Assembly (NCBI GenBank): GCA_024235795.1
Contig: JACKLR010000001.1
Location: 1,240,001 to 1,304,000, forward strand
Source: Burkholderiales bacterium
Lineage (GTDB): Bacteria; Pseudomonadota; Gammaproteobacteria; Burkholderiales; Nitrosomonadaceae
Direction of reading: 5' to 3'
DNA length: 64,000 bases
Shown piece after piece: positions 52,180 to 60,497 of this stretch. A program made the position numbers and the translations under genes. The notes under the pieces are model-generated. The model had not been told where the DNA came from and did not search any database. It saw nothing but the letters and a program-made list of their open reading frames with translations. How positions within the stretch are numbered: the stretch's first letter is position 1; every line of letters starts with the position of its first letter.

Positions 52180-52959
52180 TCATTCCAGTATCCCAATCCG
52201 CTCCCGTACTGTCCCCCGCTCACCCAGCCGAACAATTTTTAGCACAGCCGAAAGGGTAAATCCCGGATGCAGGATAACATTTGAAAATGCTGCGAACATT
52301 ACGTCTTTTTCTGCAATTGCTTTCCCGCGCAATTCTGCCGTCAACGGCGACAGCTCTTCGGCGAATGACCATGCAGCGTCGCGGGCTTTTTCCATACTGA
52401 AATTGATGATGGCTTTTTCCACACTGCCAAGGTAACGGTTCAGGATGCCGAGAATCGGCCAGATCTCAGCGAGTTCGTCCTGCACACTGCCGACGAGACT
52501 GGCGAGTACTTGGTTTATTTTCTCAAAGTCATCCTTTAGGTTCTGTAGTTCTTCCGGCGGTACCGTTTCGGCGGCGGCAATACCGAGGTCGAGGTTGATA
52601 TGTGCATTCATGCCCATCAATAAATGCTGCAATACTATGGGCCACCAGCGCTCGGTTGTATCAAATGCACGTACCCAGGATTGTGTTGGCGTCTGTGCGG
52701 ACTGGTACTGGTAGCACGCATGGATATAACGGTTAGCGAAAATGACATCAAGACGTTCCATACGGGGTCCATCGTCAAAATTACCTTGCTCAATGCCATT
52801 TTTGACCTGTATCGTCACCTTGCGGTACAACGCGGCAAAATAGCCCATGCGCGAATTATTTTCCTTGGACCATTCCACGATAGCGGTAAGTTGATTGATC
52901 ACTTCATCAATCGTTTGGGCGGGTGTTGCAATGGAAGCCGGAAAATCCTTATCAGACAT
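52180..52959 (-). CDS. DUF5995 family protein
   Basis: A 259-residue, mostly helical, soluble protein without a signal peptide. The conserved core PIVLQHLLMGMNAHINLDLG near 105-125 and RWW before it are the marks of DUF5995. Members are found in diverse bacteria and their function is unknown. A good AAGGAG-type site precedes the ATG. Confidence 0.75.
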   Translation of the reverse strand: MSDKDFPASIATPAQTIDEVINQLTAIVEWSKENNSRMGYFAALYRKVTIQVKNGIEQGNFDDGPRMERLDVIFANRYIHACYQYQSAQTPTQSWVRAFDTTERWWPIVLQHLLMGMNAHINLDLGIAAAETVPPEELQNLKDDFEKINQVLASLVGSVQDELAEIWPILGILNRYLGSVEKAIINFSMEKARDAAWSFAEELSPLTAELRGKAIAEKDVMFAAFSNVILHPGFTLSAVLKIVRLGERGTVRERIGILE

Positions 52960-53301
52960 ATTTTCTCCTTTTTAAAGGAAATCGGTTTTATAAATAATTA
53001 CATGCCAACACTAACAACGTTGCTGACAACACAACCCAATTTTCCCGATTCTTCAACGGGAACTGTGTTACCCGTTTGATACCGATGCACTGCCTGCTCA
53101 GCACGACCTTAAAACGCCACTTCATACAACACGGAATTGAGTGGAGTGTCGGGATATTCATTCGGTCTATAGCTGCTTGAAACGTTATCAGCTTCTAGAC
53201 GCTATCCCTATGCCCAAATCATTTCGTTGTTGAAAAAAACGTAAACTTTGTACCTGCGGCTTTCCAGCCCATAATTGTCTTGTAGTTATTTTTGAAAACG
53301 C
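52960..53301. other. Intergenic, nothing identified
   Basis: About 340 bp between the DUF5995 gene and the BolA-like gene. Minus-strand frames show short protein-like stretches (for example NEYPDTPLNSVLYEVAF near 53105-53165), but I cannot assign them to a family or join them. Confidence 0.4.
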
Positions 53302-53544
53302 TCAGACTCTTTCTGCCCATTCCTCTGGCGTAAAGGTTTTCATTGATAATGCATGTATTTCCTGTTTCATCTTGTCACCAAGCGCCTGGTAAACAAGCTG
53401 ATGTTGTTGAATCATACGCTTGCCCCTGAATTCAGCACTGACGATAACCGCCTGAAAATGATGCCCATCATCACCCTCTACACGGACTAGTTCGCACGGC
53501 AGCGAAGCCTCGATATAATTTTTGATATTCTCTGCAGTAATCAT
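53302..53544 (-). CDS. BolA-like protein (IbaG/YrbA type)
   Basis: An 80-residue single-domain protein. The class II KH-like core is visible: VRVEGDDGHHFQAVIVSAEF, then GKRMIQQHQLVYQALGDKMK and IHALSMKTFTPEEW, including the invariant His used by BolA proteins with monothiol glutaredoxins for Fe-S handling. The ATG at 53544 with GAAGAG upstream is preferred to a longer frame. Confidence 0.88.
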   Translation of the reverse strand: MITAENIKNYIEASLPCELVRVEGDDGHHFQAVIVSAEFRGKRMIQQHQLVYQALGDKMKQEIHALSMKTFTPEEWAERV

Positions 53545-54018
53545 TTTTTTCTCTTCTATAAAACCATTATCGTAATCTATTAACCGATTCTTATCATCTG
53601 TATTTTCCTTTTGCACACCCGCGCGAAGTGAATCTGATTGCACCTGCACGCATTTATACAGTTCTCAAATCACTGATTCGACTATCACCTTCTTGAGTAA
53701 TCCACATCCGGATTTAATATTTTTTCACATTCCATTTGTATATAGCTTCCTGCCAATACATACTTGAAAATAATTTTTTTGCACCAATTTCTAAAAAGGT
53801 ATGAGCTAAAATATTATGTTTTTTCTCTGTATGTCTAAATTTCAATCAAACTATAATCCGTGTATAGCGACTTAAACTATCAGCCTGCAGTCTATAACAA
53901 TCTTTATCTTGTTCAGACTGCAAAGCATCTATCTTGTAAAATACCGGATATTTAAAAGTTGATCGTTGTCTATATTATATTGATTTGAATATTTAATTCC
54001 TTTTTACTCGATATTACC
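53545..54018. other. Intergenic with hairpin upstream of ybhP
   Basis: About 470 bp between two divergent genes. A perfect 8-bp inverted repeat, TGCAGTCT at 53886-53893 and AGACTGCA at 53915-53922, lies about 100 bp before the ybhP-like start. The region is AT-rich and no gene is seen. Confidence 0.45.
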
Positions 54019-54771
54019 GTGTTTAATAAACTACATATTGCCACCTACAATATCCACAAAGGTTTTTCCAGTTTTAATCAGCGTTTGATTGTTCATGAAC
54101 AGAGAGACTGTTTGCGCGACCTTAACGCTGACATTGTGTTTCTTCAGGAAGTAGTCGGACGGCACACCAAACATGCTACGCGCTTTACCGACTGGCCGGA
54201 CGGCAGTCAGCACGAGTTTTTTGCCGACTCATTTTGGCCTGAGTCGATATATGGTAAAAACGCGGTTTACGAATACGGGCATCACGGTAATGCCATATTG
54301 AGCCGCTATCCGATTGTTTCATGGGAAAATGAAGATATCTCGGCGCATCGCTTTGAAAGCCGCGGCCTGCTGCACTGCGAAATCAGTATACCTGAGTGGG
54401 AAGAAAATCTTCATTGCATTTGCGTACATTTAGGATTGTTTAAAAAAGGCAGGCACATACAACTTAAGGCCTTGAAGAAACGTATAAAGAAACTGGTTCC
54501 CTCACATGTGCCGTTGATAATTGCTGGGGACTTCAATGACTGGCGCGAAATGACAGGCCCTATGTTGGCAAATGCGCTTGATCTGACTGAAGTATTCGAA
54601 TTCACAAACGGCAGAGCTGCGCGCAGCTTTCCATCGGCATTGCCCATATTGCGGCTTGACCGTATTTACGTTCGCGGATTTCACATAGAAAATACTTGCG
54701 TTCACCACGGCTACCCCTGGTCAAAAACCTCAGATCACGCAGCATTATCCACCAATGTTATTCGCAGATGA
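54019..54771 (+). CDS. ybhP: Endonuclease/exonuclease/phosphatase-family protein (YbhP-like)
   Basis: EEP-fold metal-dependent phosphodiesterase. Motifs are IATYNIHKGF near residue 7, VFLQEVVG near 40 with the metal-binding Glu, a HGNAILSRYP segment, IIAGDFNDWR near 167, LDRIYV and the C-terminal TSDHAALS with the catalytic His. A GTG at 54019 is the start; 250 aa. It overlaps clsB by 4 nt (ATGA). The same ybhP-clsB pairing occurs in E. coli (ybhPON), so a role in phospholipid or envelope metabolism is likely. Confidence 0.85.
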   Translation: MFNKLHIATYNIHKGFSSFNQRLIVHEQRDCLRDLNADIVFLQEVVGRHTKHATRFTDWPDGSQHEFFADSFWPESIYGKNAVYEYGHHGNAILSRYPIVSWENEDISAHRFESRGLLHCEISIPEWEENLHCICVHLGLFKKGRHIQLKALKKRIKKLVPSHVPLIIAGDFNDWREMTGPMLANALDLTEVFEFTNGRAARSFPSALPILRLDRIYVRGFHIENTCVHHGYPWSKTSDHAALSTNVIRR

Positions 54772-55952
54772 ATCTAACAGGTTTTGCGGAAGGAAATAAA
54801 ATCAGATTATTGCAAAATGGCAGTGAATATTTCCCGGCACTGGAACAGGCTATTGATTCTGCAAAGCTAGAAATATATTTTGAAACATATATCTTTAATA
54901 ATGACCCCACCGGCCAGAAAATTGCGACAACATTAATACGTGCCGCGAAAAGAGGCGTATCTGTCCATCTGCTCATTGATGGATTTGGTTCATATATGCT
55001 TCCGGAAAATTTTATTCAGAATATGCTGAATGCCGGTGTAAAGGTTCTGATCTATCGCCGTGAAATCCTTTTTTTCAAATTGCGTCGCTACCGATTGCGT
55101 CGCATGCATCGAAAACTTGTGGTAATAGATGCCCGGATTGCTTTTGTTGGCGGCATCAACGTTATTGATGACTATTCCCATCCGTATAAACAGGCTCCGC
55201 GACTTGATTATGCCGTTTTGATTGAAGGTCCGTTATTACATAAAATCTATGCCGCAACAAAGCGCTTATGGTTAATTGTTGCTTGGGCACGGTTTAAAAA
55301 ACGCTGGGTCTGCAAAAAGAAATTGCAGCCTACGGATAAGCCCGAAGGTAGCCAACGTGTTGGTTTCCTGATACGTGATAACCTCAGGTATCGCCATTCT
55401 ATTGAACAGGCGTGCCTTGATGCCATCAAAAATGCGCAAAAAGAAATTATTATTGCCAATGCATATTTCCTGCCCGGCATACACTTCTGCAAGGCACTGA
55501 ATAAAGCAGCATGTCGCGGCGTTAATGTCGTACTGTTGTTACAGGGAAGAATTGAATATCGTTTACAACATTATGCAACACATGCGCTCTATGGAAACCT
55601 GCTTGATGCAGGTATAAAAATTTACGAATACCATAAGAGTTTTCTACATGCCAAAGTCGCTGTCATAGATCAGTATTGGGCAACGGTAGGCTCTTCAAAT
55701 ATTGATCCTTTCAGTTTGATGCTGGCCCGTGAGGCAAATGTGGTAATACAGGACAAAGCTTTTGCTGGACAATTAAGAGCGAGTTTAATGCATGCCATAG
55801 CAAGAGAATCCAGTTTAGTCGCACGCACCAGTTGGCGATCAAAATCATGGATGTACCACGCAATTTATTGGCTTAGTTACGCACTCATCTATTATACCCA
55901 GAGTGTACTGGGGTACGGCCAAACAAAAATCAGTAAAAACGAAACCGCATAA
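54768..55952 (+). CDS. clsB: Cardiolipin synthase B
   Basis: Phospholipase D-superfamily enzyme joining phosphatidylglycerol with a second phospholipid. Both HKD motifs are present: HRKLVVIDARIAFVGGIN (His114, Lys116, Asp121) and HAKVAVIDQYWATVGSSNID near 300. The start ATG at 54768 overlaps the ybhP stop. 394 aa. There is no N-terminal membrane pair, as expected of the ClsB rather than the ClsA type; a hydrophobic segment near the C-terminus (YHAIYWLSYALIYY) may bind the membrane. Confidence 0.9.
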   Translation: MNLTGFAEGNKIRLLQNGSEYFPALEQAIDSAKLEIYFETYIFNNDPTGQKIATTLIRAAKRGVSVHLLIDGFGSYMLPENFIQNMLNAGVKVLIYRREILFFKLRRYRLRRMHRKLVVIDARIAFVGGINVIDDYSHPYKQAPRLDYAVLIEGPLLHKIYAATKRLWLIVAWARFKKRWVCKKKLQPTDKPEGSQRVGFLIRDNLRYRHSIEQACLDAIKNAQKEIIIANAYFLPGIHFCKALNKAACRGVNVVLLLQGRIEYRLQHYATHALYGNLLDAGIKIYEYHKSFLHAKVAVIDQYWATVGSSNIDPFSLMLAREANVVIQDKAFAGQLRASLMHAIARESSLVARTSWRSKSWMYHAIYWLSYALIYYTQSVLGYGQTKISKNETA

Positions 55953-55954
55953 AA

Positions 55955-56968
55955 ATGACAACGAGCACAGGAAAGCTTAACCAAGATGCGCTTGAGCAAA
56001 TAGCGACGGCTGCCCGGATATTAAACAAGGGTGGTGTTGTTGCTTTTCCTACTGAGACTGTATACGGTTTGGGGGCGGATGTAACCAACGAAGCAGCGAT
56101 ACGAAAAATCTATGAAATTAAGCGGCGTCCTGAAAATCATCCTTTGATCGTCCATATTGGTGATATGACTCAACTGGAGTACTGGGCGCAAGAAATACCC
56201 CAATCTGCCTTGAAACTGGCCGAGTATTTCTGGCCTGGACCATTAACCTTAATCCTGAAACGCAGCAAACATGTACCGAATAGCGTTACCGGCGGGCAAG
56301 ATACCGTCGGCATACGAATTCCCGCTCATCCTGTTGCGCTTGCGTTGCTTGATGCGATAGGGCCCGAAAAAGCACTAGCAGCACCATCAGCAAATCTTTA
56401 TGGCAGAATCAGCCCTACATCAGCTGCGCACGTACAAACTGTATTGAATAAAAAAGTGGATATGATTTTGGATGGCGGTACCTGTGAAATTGGACTGGAA
56501 AGCACTATCCTCGGTTTTGAACGCGAAAATGTTTCAATGCTCAGACCCGGCGGAATCCCGGTAACGGCAATTGAGTTGGTTATCAACAAACCAGTACAAT
56601 TGAAAAAAAACCAATCGTCAGAAATACGTGTTTCTGGTTCGCTACCCTCGCACTATGCACCAGCAACCCCGCTTAAACTATATCCTGCTGATAAAATTTT
56701 TCAGGAAGCACAAAGACTTTCAAAACAAGATGTTCGTTTAGTCATTATTACATGGTCCGGAATCGACTTATCCTCATTCGACAGTTCTAATGTGCGACAT
56801 GTTCGCATGCCACAGGATCCGATCAACTATGGCAAACATCTCTATGCAAAACTTCATCAATACGATGATAAGACATTCGATTATATTTTAATGGAATCTC
56901 CACCGGAGCTACCGGACTGGCTTGCGATCAATGATCGTTTGCAAAGAGCAAGTTATACACAAACATAA
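55955..56968 (+). CDS. L-threonylcarbamoyladenylate synthase (Sua5 type)
   Basis: Makes threonylcarbamoyl-AMP from threonine, bicarbonate and ATP for the t6A37 modification of tRNAs reading ANN codons. The YrdC/Sua5 domain (residues 1-205) has GGVVAFPTETVYGLGAD, IKRRPENHPLIVHIG and LAAPSANLYGRISPTS. A linker and a C-terminal Sua5 domain (SGSLPSHYAPATPLKLYPAD) complete the 337 aa. It begins 2 nt after the clsB stop, so it is in the same unit. Confidence 0.93.
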   Translation: MTTSTGKLNQDALEQIATAARILNKGGVVAFPTETVYGLGADVTNEAAIRKIYEIKRRPENHPLIVHIGDMTQLEYWAQEIPQSALKLAEYFWPGPLTLILKRSKHVPNSVTGGQDTVGIRIPAHPVALALLDAIGPEKALAAPSANLYGRISPTSAAHVQTVLNKKVDMILDGGTCEIGLESTILGFERENVSMLRPGGIPVTAIELVINKPVQLKKNQSSEIRVSGSLPSHYAPATPLKLYPADKIFQEAQRLSKQDVRLVIITWSGIDLSSFDSSNVRHVRMPQDPINYGKHLYAKLHQYDDKTFDYILMESPPELPDWLAINDRLQRASYTQT

Positions 56969-56975
56969 AAACACT

Positions 56976-57761
56976 ATGAATACACTAAAACAAAATTATC
57001 AATTAAAGGCCGTTTTATTTGATGTTGATGGCACGCTGGCCGACACCGAGCAGGATGGCCATAGACCCGCATTCAATGCGGCATTTAAAGAATTCAATTT
57101 GTCTTGGCACTGGGATATCCCGCTCTACGGCGAGTTATTACAAGTAACGGGCGGAAAAGAAAGAATCCGGTTCTATATTGAAAAATATATGCCGAAAGAA
57201 CTCAGTAGAAACAATCTGGACGAATGGATAGCAGATTTGCACAAAACCAAAACACGCCACTTTAAAAAACTCATGGAACAAGGCGGTATTCCTCTGCGTC
57301 CGGGTGTTAAGCGTTTAATTCATGAACTACGGGACAACAATATTAAAATTGCCATTGCGACCACGACCACACCGGAAAATGTATCTTATCTACTGGAGTC
57401 CACTTTAGGAAAAGACGCCATTGATTTATTTGACGTAATCGGTGCCGGGGATATTGTTCTGCAGAAAAAGCCTGCACCGGACATTTATTTCTGGGTTCTC
57501 AATCAACTTAATCTACAACCCCAGCAATGCATCGCAATTGAAGATTCCGAAAACGGATTACAGGCAGCACGCGCAGCTGGCCTGCCTACATTAATTACCG
57601 TCAATAACTATACCCGCCTGCAAAACTTTGAGGGTGCAGTTGCTGTATTGTCTGATTTGGGTGAGCCTGATCAAATATTTGATCCTGTTTCAAGCCTTCC
57701 CGTCCACTTAGATAAACAATGGATAGATACTGAGTCGTTACGAAAACTTGTCGACCCGTGA
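56976..57761 (+). CDS. cbbY: HAD-family hydrolase of the CbbY type
   Basis: HAD phosphatase; CbbY of autotrophs removes the Rubisco inhibitor xylulose 1,5-bisphosphate. Motif I is FDVDGTLADTEQDGHRPAFN, typical of CbbY with its E/H/R residues. Motif II has ATTTTPEN, motif III the Lys in LQKKPAPDIYFW, and motif IV EDSENGLQAARAAG. The start ATG at 56976 lies 7 nt after the Sua5 gene; 261 aa. The substrate is inferred from similarity and the presumed Calvin-cycle lifestyle; no cbb operon is nearby. Confidence 0.82.
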   Translation: MNTLKQNYQLKAVLFDVDGTLADTEQDGHRPAFNAAFKEFNLSWHWDIPLYGELLQVTGGKERIRFYIEKYMPKELSRNNLDEWIADLHKTKTRHFKKLMEQGGIPLRPGVKRLIHELRDNNIKIAIATTTTPENVSYLLESTLGKDAIDLFDVIGAGDIVLQKKPAPDIYFWVLNQLNLQPQQCIAIEDSENGLQAARAAGLPTLITVNNYTRLQNFEGAVAVLSDLGEPDQIFDPVSSLPVHLDKQWIDTESLRKLVDP

Positions 57762-57808
57762 GCAAAATTATTCTTGGCTGGCGTTATCTTTACGATAACT
57801 GATCAAGC

Positions 57809-58234
57809 TTATTTTGCCATCTGTTTTTCGCGAATCTCATCCAATGTCTTGCAATCAATACACAATGTTGCAGTCGGGCGGGCCTCAAGGCGTTTCAACC
57901 CAATCTCAATACCACAACTCTCACAATAACCATAATCTTTAGAGTCGATCTTGGCGATGATTTCATCAATCTTCTTGATAAGTTTGCGTTCACGATCACG
58001 GTTACGTAACTCGAGCGTCATATCGGATTCCTGACTTGCACGGTCATTGGGATCGGCAAAAACTGTCGCTTCGTCCTGCATCGTATGTACCGCACGATCT
58101 ATATCCTGACTCAATTCAATTTTCATACCCTCCAAAATCTTGCGAAAATGCGCAAGTTGTCCGGGGCTCATATAGTCCTCACCCTCTTTTGGTTCATAGG
58201 AAGTAGCATTCTTGCTCTGTAGCTCTTGCGGCAT
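57809..58234 (-). CDS. dksA: RNA polymerase-binding transcription factor DksA
   Basis: Acts with ppGpp in the secondary channel of RNA polymerase to repress rRNA promoters and activate amino-acid promoters. The coiled coil bears the acidic tip in VFADPNDRASQESDMTLELR, and the zinc finger is CESCGIEIGLKRLEARPTAT followed by LCIDC. The ATG at 58234 with TAGGAG upstream gives 141 aa. It is divergent from rpmE. Confidence 0.95.
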   Translation of the reverse strand: MPQELQSKNATSYEPKEGEDYMSPGQLAHFRKILEGMKIELSQDIDRAVHTMQDEATVFADPNDRASQESDMTLELRNRDRERKLIKKIDEIIAKIDSKDYGYCESCGIEIGLKRLEARPTATLCIDCKTLDEIREKQMAK

Positions 58235-58492
58235 CGTGAGTGCTCCTAATTTTTTGGTGGGTAAAAAATTAAAATACATGCTTTAACTTAACTTGGCATT
58301 ATACAACAATTTTTTTTCTATGCTACAACACTCACTTGTATGGTGAAATAGTGACACTGGCACTTCTCACTTCTGTACAACATCGAGTTATGTCATCTTT
58401 CTTCAAGTAAATAGTTCTTCTTGTTTAAGATAAAATACCAAACGGAAGTTGCAACAAAGTGACAAATAAAGGATAATTTCAGGTTTTGTACT

Positions 58493-58534
58493 ATGAGTAA
58501 CAACGCTTTTATAAAGCGAGGAAAAACACGATGA
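58493..58534 (+). CDS. Possible 13-residue leader peptide of rpmE
   Basis: ATG at 58493 opens a 13-codon frame, [13 protein letters not shown], whose TGA (58532-58534) overlaps the rpmE ATG. A 6-bp hairpin, CGCTTT (58504-58509) with AAAGCG (58513-58518), lies inside it and just before the rpmE Shine-Dalgarno. It may be a coupling ORF or a chance frame; no other support is available. Confidence 0.35.
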   Translation: MSNNAFIKRGKTR

Positions 58535-58773
58535 AAGCAGATATACATCCTGACTATCAGGAAATAACCGTCACATGTAGCTGTGGTAATGAATTTAAAA
58601 CGCGCTCAACAATGGGCAAATCTTTAAACATTGAAGTATGTTCCATCTGCCACCCTTTTTATACCGGAAAGCAAAAAATTGTTGATACCGCGGGCCGCGT
58701 TGAGAAATTTCGTCAGAAATATGGCAAACAGATTCCAAAAGGCGCCGGTAGTGGCAATAATGCTGCTTCTTAG
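58531..58773 (+). CDS. rpmE: 50S ribosomal protein L31, zinc form
   Basis: [20 protein letters not shown] and [15 protein letters not shown] are the L31 signature. Cys16, Cys18, Cys37 and Cys40 make the zinc site, so it is the C+ paralogue used when zinc is available. 80 aa with a short Gly/Asn tail. GAGG lies 10 nt before the ATG, next to a hairpin. Confidence 0.96.
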   Translation: MKADIHPDYQEITVTCSCGNEFKTRSTMGKSLNIEVCSICHPFYTGKQKIVDTAGRVEKFRQKYGKQIPKGAGSGNNAAS

Positions 58774-58845
58774 TAGTTTAATTTATCAGTCAACACAAGA
58801 AGATAGAATTACTTAAACGGCGTCTTTGGATTCAACAAAATAATA

Positions 58846-59187
58846 TCAATAATGAACCGCTAGCCAGAAAGTCTCTTTATCCGGATCAGTCCAACTAACT
58901 CTGTGCTTTTTATGCGGCGGAAGATGGATAAAATCACCTTCTTCTAAACGCACTGTTGTCTGGTCCTGAAAAGTTAGCTCGGCACGACCTCTTAATAGCA
59001 GTACCCATTCGTTTTTCTCCTGATCATACCATCCACTTGCAGGGGAACGATGGCCTTTTGAAATAATTCTTTCAATAGATACCGCAGTGCTACTTACTAA
59101 AACATCGAATACTTCTTTTTCAGCTTTTTCAGGATCCACATGATTTGCCGAGAAAATATTTTCCGGCGCCAGTTTGTTTTTTCTCAC
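58846..59187 (-). CDS. Cupin-domain protein
   Basis: A 113-residue single cupin of unknown function. The two cupin motifs are visible: GHRSPASGWYDQEKNEWVLL LRG region near 46-67, and LEEGDFIHLPPHKKHRVSWT near 81-100 with its His residues for metal binding. It starts with a GTG at 59187 preceded by AGGGAT. Similar small cupins occur as metalloproteins without assigned substrate. Confidence 0.8.
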   Translation of the reverse strand: MRKNKLAPENIFSANHVDPEKAEKEVFDVLVSSTAVSIERIISKGHRSPASGWYDQEKNEWVLLLRGRAELTFQDQTTVRLEEGDFIHLPPHKKHRVSWTDPDKETFWLAVHY

Positions 59188-59344
59188 ATTAAATCCCTAT
59201 TAAACCGGTTTTACGAAAAAGCAGTAAGAACGAAATATCATGTCGCTGACATATCCACTTAATACTGATACACCTGATACTCGAGAAGCGAAAAGCGCGA
59301 TAATTTTTAGCCTGTGATTTAAGCGGCTTGCCCGAAAATGATTA

Positions 59345-59396
59345 AGCAGGTAATTGCGCTGAACTGTTCACAAGGGCTTACACCGCATTACCTGCT
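59345..59396 (-). terminator. Hairpin downstream of the cytochrome P460-type gene
   Basis: AGCAGGTAAT at 59345-59354 and ATTACCTGCT at 59387-59396 form a perfect 10-bp inverted repeat with a 32-nt loop, 20 bp after the stop of the minus-strand haem protein gene. A mixed T/A tract follows. A terminator or mRNA-stabilising structure is likely. The rest of 59188-59416 has no gene. Confidence 0.5.
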
Positions 59397-59416
59397 CAAT
59401 TCCTTAAAAAGTAAAA

Positions 59417-59941
59417 TTAATGATTTTTCACAAAATCAACCAGCCGCTGGTATGTAAATAAATAATCCTGCCCGGAAAGCGGTGTATGGCACTGTACACA
59501 GTTCAAATCATTACTTTTTTCTGTGCCATCTGGATCATATACAGCAAAACCCCAATTTCCAGTGCGGTTTTCTGCAGGATAAGCATCATCCCAGTTATCC
59601 CGGTTTTCCATTACAGCAACAGCTGCCAACGAATCTATCTCAAAAATACCATCATCTCCTGCAACAGGCTTTCCGTCTTCGCCTGTTTTTGTGCTATAGA
59701 TTTCCATCACCACAACAGAACCCGATGCGCCCGCCTGATTCTCCTTATAGCTGGCTAACGCTGTTTCATTAGCGTACAACTTGGCAACCTGCGTTTGATT
59801 GGCACGATTTGCTGTTGCATATTTAGTGAATGCTTCTTCATAGCCTGCAGGAAATTTAACATATTCAGGATCCCCGCCGCCTTGCGCATAAATGGGTGTA
59901 ATTGCAAGTATCACGACTGCTATTTTCAAAATGCCTTTCAT
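59417..59941 (-). CDS. Cytochrome P460 / cytochrome c'-beta family protein
   Basis: Periplasmic c-type haem protein; P460 family members in ammonia oxidisers oxidise hydroxylamine or handle NO. Signal peptide at residues 1-19 (ILKIAVVILAITPIYA). The beta-rich P460 domain runs from about 26 to 170, with GNWGFAVYDPDGTEKSND and the haem-binding Cys148-x-x-Cys151-His152 (CVQCH) near the C-terminus. At the place of the haem cross-linking Lys of P460 (VxVKE in N. europaea) this protein has Met79 (SVVVMEIYS), so it is likely the non-cross-linked c'-beta type. 174 aa. Confidence 0.85.
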   Translation of the reverse strand: MKGILKIAVVILAITPIYAQGGGDPEYVKFPAGYEEAFTKYATANRANQTQVAKLYANETALASYKENQAGASGSVVVMEIYSTKTGEDGKPVAGDDGIFEIDSLAAVAVMENRDNWDDAYPAENRTGNWGFAVYDPDGTEKSNDLNCVQCHTPLSGQDYLFTYQRLVDFVKNH

Positions 59942-59989
59942 AGTTTGCTCCTTTTTTATAAAGTCCGTAACACAATCATAACAATATTT

Positions 59990-60370
59990 TTATTCTTTCA
60001 AGCCTATTCCGCCAATGTCAATCACCAACCGTATCGATAAATATATCACCAGCAAAGCCAATCCCAAATGGAATATAAATTGAACCGGTTTTTCCTTGAT
60101 TGCATCCACTAATGTTTTATTTTTTCCTTCTTTTTTCAAACGCGCAAATTCCTCGCGCATCCTGATCGTCCGCGCGTTCTGATAGTCATCCAACAGTGCG
60201 CGGGCTTTCTTGAACTGCCCCGCATCTTTCAACCAGATGGCCGGCATTGACACACCCCAGTTACCTGCCGTGGTTTCATAATAATCTATATTATTGTCAG
60301 TCAAGAGCGCACGCACATCGTTCGCTTCATCATCAGGCACACCATTGAGTTTGAATAAAATTTTAGACAT
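59990..60370 (-). CDS. DUF6164 family membrane protein
   Basis: A 126-residue protein. The N-terminal soluble part (residues 1-70; GVPDDEANDVRALLTDNNID and NWGVSMPAIWLKD) resembles a small ligand-binding fold. A charged linker follows, and one C-terminal transmembrane helix (FIFHLGLALLVIYLSIRLVI). I place it in DUF6164; function unknown. It is divergent from the SDR gene. Confidence 0.75.
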   Translation of the reverse strand: MSKILFKLNGVPDDEANDVRALLTDNNIDYYETTAGNWGVSMPAIWLKDAGQFKKARALLDDYQNARTIRMREEFARLKKEGKNKTLVDAIKEKPVQFIFHLGLALLVIYLSIRLVIDIGGIGLKE

Positions 60371-60497
60371 TGAAAAAAGGCCTTTGTTAAGCTACCCACA
60401 CCAAGCAGAGATTTTCTGCTCAATTGATGCTATCTTTGCGATCATCAGATTGTCAAGTATAAGTCAAAGAAACATATTCAAATTAAATACAGAACTC

